From NCBI RefSeq assembly GCF_040436345.1, contig NC_133218.1, forward strand, positions 29,137,210 through 29,201,209: a stretch of 64,000 nt of DNA, given 5' to 3'. Made by a program: the position numbers and the translations under genes. Within the stretch, counting starts at the first letter, position 1. Each line of letters starts with the position of its first letter. Shown here in pieces: positions 50,301 through 61,301 of the stretch. The notes beneath the pieces were generated by a model. The model had not been told where the DNA came from. It did no database searches and worked only from the letters and a program-made list of their open reading frames with translations. This DNA comes from Pagrus major (taxonomy: Eukaryota > Chordata > Actinopteri > Spariformes > Sparidae).

Positions 50301-53153
50301 GGTGAAATAAAAAGTTTATGTAGTTTCTACCCGGGAACTGTGACTCGACTTGTTGCTTAAAATAGTTTTCATTAAATTAGCTTCTGCCATCACACAAAAA
50401 TATAGCCCTCGCAATGTTTCTACCCAGCAACAACCATGTTCCTCCCCTGGTAGCAACAGTTAAAGCCTCAATGTGACGCAAGGCTTTGGGCTTGATTAAG
50501 AAGTTTGTGCCACATAGACAGAACAGAGAAAAAGTTCAAAACTAAAGTCAGTCCCGACCACCTTGCCCTTGATCCACAGCTAAAAGGTAGAACTCATCCC
50601 CTCGTCCTTATATCATCCACAGACTTTTTACTGCTTTCTCTCCTCTCGTCTCCTATTGGGCCGTGATTCGGCTTATTAGACACAAAATAAAAATATACGC
50701 CGTTAGCTGGCATGGCAGCGACGGAGCCGCCATGGCAACAAACGACTTCAGGAAACTACCAGACAGTCTTCGAGCCTTTTTATTGGACGGTCGGACTGCG
50801 GACGCGATTTGAGCGCTCTGATAGGACGACAGAGCTACTTGGCGGGTGCATCTACTTGGGGTGAAGGGGCTAAGTTGTGTGAAAGTGGGCAGTAATTAAA
50901 ACCAAGCATAAAGCTGTCAATAGGAGCTTATGACCCAGTGTAATTAGCCTAATATGATTTCTCTCTCTGCACTGTGCTGTGCTAAACTGAACTGACTTAT
51001 CGTCCTTGTGTACGCCTCAAACACAGGGAGAGAGGATGAGAGCCAGATAGGTACACAGACAGATTAACAGCTAAATAAAAATAAAGCCAGGCAGATGGAT
51101 AAAAAGACAGACAAGTAGGTAGAGGATAGACAGGTAGATAGATTGCCAGACACTGAGACAATTATAGAAACTTATTTGCATGATAAATAACTTCATATGA
51201 ATATCAAAACATTTATACCATTTCGTCTCTTCCCTCTGACACACACACACACACACACACACAGCAAACAGATGTTTACGTGCACTCACAGGAGCACTAC
51301 TGTGTACATGTGTTCATGGACATCACACACATACCACCACCTTGTCCACGTACCTCAATCCCCCACTGACAAATCCTCAGGGGACGTGTAGCGGTCACCA
51401 TTAAAAGGTCTTTCCAATACAAGCTCTGTTACCAAGGGGCCTAACAGTTAATTCGATTGGCTGGCTGGTAATCAGGAAGTGGGGTGCTCTGAGGGCCCGG
51501 TGATTAATGGCTCTGTTGCCCGCCCGTCATCTCCCAAAGCTCCTCCCTCCCTCCCTCCCTCCCTCCCTCCTCCTGTCATAAATTAGGACCCTCGTAAATA
51601 AAGACGGCACCACAATCAGGCAAACTCAATCAATTACACAGGTTCTCTGGCCTCGGCTCGTATGTCTGACAGGCAGGAATGCTAATGTTATTGTTGCTTC
51701 CAAAGGGCTAGCCTGTCAATTAGCGTACCAACGCACGGCACAGCAGCATGAATATGGACCCCGCCATTTAACACCTGTCTGATCACTTGGCTTGTGTGTG
51801 TTTGTCTGTGTATGTTGGCGTTTATAGACAACTATATACATTGAGGTGTGATCTGTGTGGATGAGTGGATATTAGGAAAACATTTTAATGTGAAAAGAGG
51901 CAACATCTTCTGATGTGTCAGTCACATCTGATCTCTTCTCCAAATGAGGCTCAAAGATCACAATAAAACCTTTTACTCTGTTTCCACAGCAGAGGACAAG
52001 AAGAAGTAAGGATAGTTATAACAGCTAACACAGTTTACAGCTACTTAGGTGGACCATGTTCTTTAGTTATCATATTTCTGTGCATGTAGTTGCCATTTGG
52101 ACTTGTGTTAATTGTTCTGCTATCATTTCTGTTAACCAAATCGACAGATATAGGACAACGATAATTCTTTATCCTCCAAAAAATACGTCTATTCTATAAA
52201 ATTTGTTTTTAAAAATAATGTCTTTCTTTCTCATACGAATCAAAAAAACAACAGTCTGCATCATAAAACCCAGTCGTAGTAGAAGCTTTGGTTTCCATTT
52301 CCTCTCATATCTGGATGAATATTAATTCAACGAGTTGAATTTGACTTGGATTAACCAGCTAATATTTGCTATAATTCTGCTTTTCTAAAAAAAACACACG
52401 TATAACTGTACAGAGAGTTGTACCTGGTACTGGTATACAGTGTAAGGCTGGAGTGCTTCATCTTTGCAGGTAGTGGAGATATTCCTGTAGACGAGTGTTG
52501 CTGTATCACCTCTGCTGGTGTCAGTGGTATGGTCCAGCCTCCGGTACACCTCATAATGAAGGACTCTACCATTTGACTGAGCTGGAGGGGACCAGGTGAG
52601 TAGAAAGGTGGTCTGTAGGCCGCTGTGTGTGTCGGGCTGGAGGTCTAACAGTGGCGCAGTTTGCCCAGCAGGGGGAGCCTCGAGAGTGAGCACAGGTGAC
52701 CAGTCGCTGGAGGAGCAGCCCAGTGCCGTGCAAGCCTCCAGCCTCACTTCATACCTACACACACATAAAGACACAGATTTGTATATGCACTAGTTAGTGA
52801 TATTTATGGTACACTTGTGAGAAAGAAACGTACCTTTAAACACTAATTCAACATTATTAGCAGAGGTAACTAATTTGGGAGCACTGGTGTTTATTTTGGA
52901 GACACACATGAATAAAGGAGCTGATGGAGAGGAGTGAGGGGGAGAAAAAGAGAGAGAAGGTGATGAAGATGAGTGGAATGGATGGAAGGTCATCAGAGAG
53001 AGAGAGAGAGACGTGGGATGATCTTTAGATGATAAGGCTGATGAGCTTTTATTATCTGAATCTTATCAGCACACACACGCTCACAAATGAACAGTCACAC
53101 ATTCAAGCACACTGACATGTACACACAACTGCAGTTGTATATGCACCCTCACA

Positions 53154-53225
<72 letters not shown>

Positions 53226-56200
53226 CACACAGTGTTTGGTATACCCTGCTGTCTTTTTCTCTCTTTATTTCTTGCTTTGAAATGCCACAGTCTTGATGAT
53301 TTCGTCATGGCAGCTTGTTTAAGAGGTTGTTTTTCACCAAATCAAAATACCTGCATTTTTTCAAGTGCACTGCTATCGTAAATTATAACACAGGCTTCAG
53401 AAATACAGCCTTTTATTTAGTGTACAAACTGCAGAGTGATGTTGTACATCTTTTTCCCTTTGCAAGATGTTTTGAACATGTTTACAACAAGTAAAACATA
53501 CAGTGAGAGAAGACATTAACTGTTTTTGGGAAAGGTGTTTCTATTTTTTTTACTCCGGTGGTTACTTTGGCTCCTTCTCTCTGTCTTTTTAAAACCTATT
53601 AATCCAAGTTGATGCCAGTTTTTATTGGTCCACTTTAAGTTTAATCATTTTAAAATATATAATAAAATGTCACCATCTACTTTAAAAGAATGCATTGACT
53701 GATTGTTTTTAAGAAAATGAAAGTTATTTATTGATTGCAATAAGGGTGAAGTGAACCTACGTAATAACTGCACAACAGTCCCTAGGTTGTGTTATTCTTT
53801 TTACCAAGAGATGGCACTCTGTTCCCTTTTTTATCGCCCACTCTTATCTTCTATTTCTCTCCATATTTCCTTTACCACAGTACTTATTACACAGGAAAAT
53901 AGGAAGCTGTGTTGTTGAGTTTTTTTCTAGATCATTTTCGGCATGCAGTTTAGGGAAAATGTAAATTCTTCGACCTTCAGCTTTGCAATAAAGAAAAAAA
54001 AAAGACATACTCTTCTGAAAATATTTTGCTGCACTAAAAAAGTACAGTGAACTGTGCTGTAGATCTGCTTTGACCAACCTGTGGTAAGCAGCCAGCCCAT
54101 GCAGAGTGGTGTGTCGGTCGGAGAAGTCCCTCTCCTCTGCAGTAAACACAGTGCTGGTGACTCTGAGCTGGACTGGATCTCTTTGATGCACAGTGTAACT
54201 CACAATGTCTCCATTAGGACGAGCTGGAGGACTCCACTCTACTCTCACCTGGAAAACAGGCAACACACAAACTTTTTAACAACATTTAAAAGATATTAGG
54301 AAGAAGTTTTGTCATGATTCAGCTGTTACTTAAATGAACTGAATAGATTAGTGGCTCACCTGGCTTGGTCCCAGAGGCGTCAGTGTGGGGAGACCGACAC
54401 CAGAAGGAGCTGACGGTTGAGTCTTTGCTGTGGCCGCCGCGCTGCTCACTGCCCCTTTACTGTTGTTGGCCCTGACAACGTAGCTGTATTCCACACTTGG
54501 CAAAAGTGTAAAGTCGTGGTAATGGGTTTCAGTGCCAACATAGATGACTTCACCATCTCTGCGGAGCTCATATCCAGTGATGTTGCCATTAGGGTGCTCT
54601 GGTGGTCTCCAGCTAACCTCCACTGACTCTGGACCAGTGACCTTTAAAGGAAAAGGTCAAAGGTCGCATCAAACAGAGCTTCTTAATGCATGACAAATTG
54701 TAAACTTAACAAATGTAGACCATACCACACAAATTTCAAATAAATCAAATGATTATTGTCACACAAGACTTACTTCAACGTTGTTGGATAAAAATAGCCA
54801 AATTATAATAAAAACAAATGTAAATGTTATAAATTGAAAAAGACAGTAAATGAAAATAATGAAAATAAGGTCTTTCTCGCTTGTAATATGTAAACATGGT
54901 CCTTTTTTATTTTATTATTATTATTATTATTATTACTGTTATTAACAATGGTGGTGGGATGGGGAAATAGGGATGGAGACTGTAAACAAAAAACACAATA
55001 AAGTATAAACAAAAAAGTATTAATATGTAAGTAATATGTAAAGAAAATGATGTTGATGAAGTTATTTTGACTAGAAATTAGACCTTTTTTTAAGGTGTAT
55101 CAAGCAATTATTCTACTAATAACAGAATAATTAGTTATAGTTAAAGAGGTTTTCCACATTTAGCCAAGAGGGAAATTTTAAATTCTCTTGATGAGCCATT
55201 AAATGTTTTCAATATTTTGACTGAAATGCACAGATTTAGGTATTGCACACTTTGTACCACAGCTTTCACTGGAAGTCAAACATCAACAAACGCACCTTAA
55301 GAGTCGGGGCAGCCAGGCCAGTGGGTGGAGCCTCCTCAGTCAAAATGGACATGGTGGTGCTGGTGGTGCACCCACCACTGGTGCAAGCTAAAAGGACCAG
55401 CTGATACGACGTGTGTGGCCGCAGATCTGACAACACTGCGTTGAGAGCTCTGCCACGATAAGCTTCTTCGTCATTCAGTTTCAGCACATATTCAGTCACC
55501 TCTCCGTTTTCAGTTACTGGTTTGCTCCAGGAAATGTTTATATTACTGGATGTGATGCTGTCCGCTGTGGGAGCTTCCACTGTGGCAGGTGGAGCCTCTA
55601 GAGTTGTGATGTTTGTGGGAGGGCTGGTGATGCATCCCTCAGACGTGCAGGCTATGACTGAGTAGCTGCAGAAAAGAATAGAATAGAATAAAAGCTAAAT
55701 CATCTCTATTAAAATGATTGATTTGTTTGAGGTGGTTATTTGTAATCCCCACAAGGAGACATTCAGGTTAGTGAATGGTAATACCTATACGTTGAGAATG
55801 GCAGGAGGTCTTCGTCAGTGTATCTGAGAACAGTAGGGTCAAAACTAAATGAGAAACTGACATTGTTTCTCTGAATCCTGTAGGATTGAAGCACCCCGTT
55901 GGGCTCCAGAGGGGGAGTCCAGGACACCAAAACCTCACTGGGCTGGCCTCGGATATGACTCACTGTTGGGGGGGCTAGACCACGAGGAGGGGCCTGTCTG
56001 GTTGTCACAGTAACCCAGGGGCTGCCGGTGTGTCCAGCGGGGTTGTGACTACGGACACTGAACTCATACTGTGTCCAGGGACGCAGACCGGTCACTGTAT
56101 ATGAGAAGGTGTCACCATGTTGTGGGGATGATTCTCTGAACAGCACCTATTGGAGATAGTTGTGGATGAATAAGGTTGATGAGCTGTACAGTGAGAATAT

Positions 56201-59200
56201 AAGTTGAAAATGACACCTGTGAAATTTGCTGTAATTTTATATAATGATATCTTTATTAGTTGTAAAAGCATGAACAAGGCAGGACACAACTTTTTACAGA
56301 TATTTGTGGCACTGTTCTATCAGGCTAACTGACAAAAGGTCAGACTGACCATGTGAGATTTGTCTTTAGTTTCACCTACCTTTCCCCTTTCAATAGCCTC
56401 GTCATTACTTCTTCCCCTCCCCACCTCCTCCACACTTCTCCCAAGTAATAAATACTCTCCAATTGGCCCATTGGGCTGGGAGGGAGGGCCCCAGGTGAGT
56501 GACACATGGTCTGGGCCAATGAAGAGAGGCCTGGGAGGGGGCTGGGAGGCAGGTGGAGCAGCTGCTGTGGTGACGTGCTGAGGTGGGGTACGTGTGCATC
56601 CTGCTGAGGTGCAAGCTTCAAGAGTCAAAGAATACACTGTCCATGGCTCCAAACGACGAAACAGGAAGTTGCGTGATAGTCCACTAAATTCCAGGTTCCC
56701 CTCACTGTACAGGTTATACATCTGGAAAAAGAAGAGACAGGACGTGAAGAAGGGAAGAGGAAAAGAGGGAAAGAAAAGTATCCAGTGCATTGGGAGAGGA
56801 GGAGAGAAAGAGAATGTGGGGTAAAGTAGGACATAATGGGAACAGAGGAGGAATGACGATGTGGTAATTAGAGCTAACCGATTTATTAGTTAGCCGATAT
56901 TAATGCCTAATATTGGCCTATCAGAGATATATCAGTATGGCATCTATGTTGTCCGAAAAAACTTTAAAAAAAATCTGAATTTTTGACTCAATTATATCAA
57001 TATTAGCATCTTATAATCGACGATCGGTCGGGCTTTAGGTGTGATGTGTGTTTGCTTGACATTATTGGCTTCAGGTGCCGTCCTACTGCTGAACACGTAC
57101 GTATATCAGAACATATGTTAAGTATGTCCATGTATATGCAAATCAGTTGTTGAATTACATGGGTTAATTGTGTGTCTTGTATGTTGGTAACTTCACTGGA
57201 GGTAGGGCTGCAACTTACGATTATTTCATTATGGATTCATTTTCTGATTATTTTCATAATTCATCGATTTATCGTTTAGTCCATAAAAAGTCAAACAAAT
57301 GTGAAAAATGCTCATCACAATTTCACAAAGTGATGTCTTCAAATGTCTTCTTTTGTCCAACTAATAGTCCAAAGCCCCAAGACTCTTTATTTACTATCAT
57401 AAATGACAAAGAAAAGCAGCAAATCGTCACATTTTAGAAGCTGGAACCAGCAACGTGTAATATTTTAGCTTGAAAGTTGACTGCACCGACTTATCAAAAT
57501 AGTTGGCATTTAATTTTCTTATGATTGACTAATCGCTTAATCGACTTATTGGTGCAGCTCTAATCTGTAGAGCACCGTTTCATCTGCTCAGTGCTGTGTA
57601 TGCACTTTGATGTGTGTTCTGTGTTTCTTGTTTGTACCGTGATGATTCCATTTGGAGCACTTGGCTGATCCCAGCTCAGCAGTAACGCCCTGCCCTGCTC
57701 TCTCTGCTCCACTGTGAAGTTGGCCAGGCCAGCCGGAGAAGCCTCCAGGGTCCTAATGCCTATCCACGGACTGGATACGCTACCTGGAGGGTTACAAAAC
57801 TAGACTCAATGGAGTGATTCAATCGTTGCCGATAAATGAGCTAGTGATCGTAATGAGCATACCTGCATCATTCACAGCTTCCACTCGTAGACTATACTCA
57901 CTGTACGGTTCAAGGCCATAGACTGTTGCTTCAAGGACTGAACCCTGAGAGAGAAAGAGAGAATGACATATAGAGAGATGGAATAAGTACAAGTGCAAAG
58001 ATGTAAAAAAATATGGAGAAAGTGGGAGAGAGAGATGAGACAGAGATAGTTGTAGAGAGAGGGAGAGAGAAAAGAGGGAAGACAAAGGAAGGATTGGGCA
58101 AGAGTTAAAGGAAAACAAATAAAAGAGCAGAGATGGAAATGGAAACAGGGAAGTGGGTAGCGTGCCACAGCAAGTGAAGAGAGCGAGAGGAAATTAGTTA
58201 CACATACAAATCCTGCATGAATAAAAACCAGTGCATTACTCATTAAAACGGGCGAATGAAAAGGAACACTGAAACAATGGCGAGCTAAGATGACATGACA
58301 TGGGATTTGTGATATCAACATTTCAACATACAGCCTCTGCCATGGTAAAGTAAGTAGACACCAGAGAAGTGGCAGAGACGGAGAGAGACTGGCAGACAGG
58401 CAGGCAGGCAGCCGTCCCTTATGGGTGAATTCAAAGCTTCCAGATTGAGTGTTTATGTCACACATGCACCCATTCATATCACACGCACACACACAAACAC
58501 ACACACAAACACACAGAGAGTGAGTGTGCCAGTAGCTTTAGGCAGTGGGACCCAGCCCAACACCCTGGCAGACACATGGGCAGTGTGTATGTGTGTGTGT
58601 GATACAGTGGGAACACCATTTACTAATTGATAAGAGACACACTGTTGTTTCAAAAGGCCCTGGCGTGCAATGACATGGTAGTCAGGGAGCACTAGGCTCC
58701 AGGATGTAGCATTGCCTGTTTGTTTGTTTATGACTGTGAGCTTTAAAGCAGCCATGAGAGTGATGTCTCTCTGTGTGCAAACATATCTGTGTGAATGTAC
58801 AACACAGGAGGCTATAGTTTTTCATGTGTTGAGTCTGCAGTTTTTTGAAAATTCGTCTGTTCAGGACTGTATGCTTTCTCATAAGCAAGCATATGTGAAG
58901 AGATTAACTGGTAACCCACTTCAATGCAGCGGGCAAGAGGATCAAAAAGGCTCCAATTCAAACTGAATCAAATGAAAACCCTGACAAATCACCGTAGCGT
59001 GGCACCAAGGATGAACTGTCTGAACAACAAGCAGAATGCATGTATTCACTGTTTTCATGTCTGGGAGCCAACGTGTTTTTCATCCACAGTAAAATAGGAT
59101 TAATAAGCCCCTAGACACCTAGACACAAGCTAAATCCTCCTGCAAATCACAGCACTTCTCAGTAGAGAGAGGGAGGGAGGGACGCAAAGAGAGAGACACA

Positions 59201-61267
59201 AGGGTGGAGAGAGATAGAAAAAGAGGCAGTGGAAGTGAGACATAAAGGCCGAAAAAAAAGAGAACAGAATTAAATTAAGTAAGGTGACGTACTACAGAGA
59301 ATTAGAAAAAAGGGAGAGAGAAAATTTAAAAGGTGAGTAAGTTAATATCTAATGAAGGAAATAAAAAAGACAGAAGGAGGAGGTGTGAGAAAGAGGGAGA
59401 CAGAGAGAGAGATTGAGTGAATGGGTAAAAAAAAAGAGGAAAGAAAGCTAAAGTGGGAGAGGAAAAAAGATAAATGTGGCAAAGGGGAGAGACAGATTAA
59501 GTGAGCGAGAATGAGAGATCTCTCTACCTTAAAAGCCAGTGAAATATGTGAGGCATGTGGCCTATAAAGCGGTTAACATATGCACATTGTCAATAGCAGC
59601 ATCTGGCGCTGGCAGCTTTTATAGGAGCATGGAGACTCTGCTACACACCTCTAGATGGCAATACATTCAAACACTTTATCACTGAAACACACCACATTAA
59701 CGGCCCCCTCACACACACGCGCGCACACACACACACAAATACCCAACAATCAAGCACTGTGAAATCCGGCGCCTCAGCCTGCTAACTGCACACACACAGA
59801 CATGCAGACACACAGTAATCAAATGGTGTAACACTAAAAAACACTACTATTACATTACATTAACAGCTCCCTCAATAACTATTTCTCCCTCATACATACA
59901 CATGTGCAGACACACACAAGCTTTCACAGTATCTTATGACACACGTATGAAGGAATGTGTCGGCACTTGGCAAACACACACACACACACACACACACAAA
60001 ACTGCTAATAAAATACTGACATGAATAACAGTTAAGGTAAGCGCTGCAACAATTAATTGATTAGTTGTCATATATTAAATGAACTATTTTGATATTTGAG
60101 CATTTCTTGGAGAAAAAAGGTCAAAATTCTCTGATTCCAGCTTCTTCAACTTGAATATCTGGTTTCTTTTCTTTTCTATAATGGGCTTTGGGGAAACACT
60201 GATGAACATTTTTCATCATTTTCTGACATTTTATAAACCAAACAACTAATCGATCAATCGAGAAAATAGTCGAAAGATTATTTGACAGTGAAAACAATCG
60301 CTGTAGTAAATACTGCACAGTGAGAATAGAAATTCCCAATTTATATTTCTTTCTCTTCTTTTGTCATGTATACTACATTTGTACTTATATACATATGTAT
60401 ACTATACATCTGAATGGATGTTTTTTTCAGCACCAATGTTGGAGTAAGAGCTATATCGTAAAATGACAATAGGCGTTTATGACCTCACTCTAATATTTAG
60501 GCTTTACTAGTGTGGGATGTTTTTTTAAATTCTTGCTGCAGCATCAGCAAAATTATAGTTGTAATTACAGTCCAAGACTGAAGTAGCATAAACTGCTTTG
60601 GATAAATTGTGGTGTTTTTGTTAAGCCTATTCTAGAGGAAATAAAAGGCCAACCTATGAACAGCACATGACAAGCTACAGTGTAAGATATGAAAGCAAAA
60701 AGGTTCTCGTCAACCTAAATACAGTGTGCAGGAGCATGTGCATGTGTGTGTAGATGATCAAAGTCACTACTTAATCATGCCAAATGCACAAGAACAGAGG
60801 GGGAGCAAGAAGTCAAGAGAGAGAGAGAGAGAGATGGGAGCAGGAGAAGAGAGATTTGCACAGATGTAAAGGAAAAAGTGTAAACAAGACAGAGGGAGAG
60901 AAGGGGAGACAATGATAGGGAAAGAAGCGAGGAGACAGGAAGAGGTCTTGCTAATTTATACATTAAAGAGCCCTCAGATCTTACATGGTTCAACACAACT
61001 TAGCATTGAGGGCAAGGAAGCAATCTATTCAATCTTTTATTTCCTCATTCTGTCTTCTCTTTGGTGTGAGAGCAGAGCAGCAGCAGGGGTTCTCTGGACA
61101 GTGCGTGTGTTTCTGCATGTGTAGCCTATATAAAAGGGTCAGCGTGCATGTGTGAACCATGTGCAAATATATCCACATCCGGCGTTTATTTGGATGCATT
61201 TGCATGTATCCTAACAAGCCCACATCTGCATGCATCTTGTTTTGTACCCATGTGTCCCTGCTAGAAG

Positions 61268-61301
<34 letters not shown>

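Larger units (their letters stand above)
46933..52423 (-). other. Large ush2a intron with candidate regulatory DNA
   Basis: This 5.5-kb intron splits a fibronectin III repeat. It carries a long CT/CA microsatellite (47260-47338), a purine-rich AGG tract near 47690-47740, AT-rich unique DNA at 47880-50500, and two repeat-poor stretches at 50620-50960 and 51340-51790 that are listed separately. No exon of ush2a or another gene was found inside. Confidence 0.7.

Noticed and set aside
53081-53308. Frames with Ala-Cys-Val-Arg repeats on both strands
   Set aside because: They are translations of the (ACGC)n array.
57872-58504. 210-codon minus-strand frame
   Set aside because: Most of it is the antisense of a GA-rich tract and CA repeats. 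Only the ush2a exon at 57863-57944 within it is real, and in a different frame.
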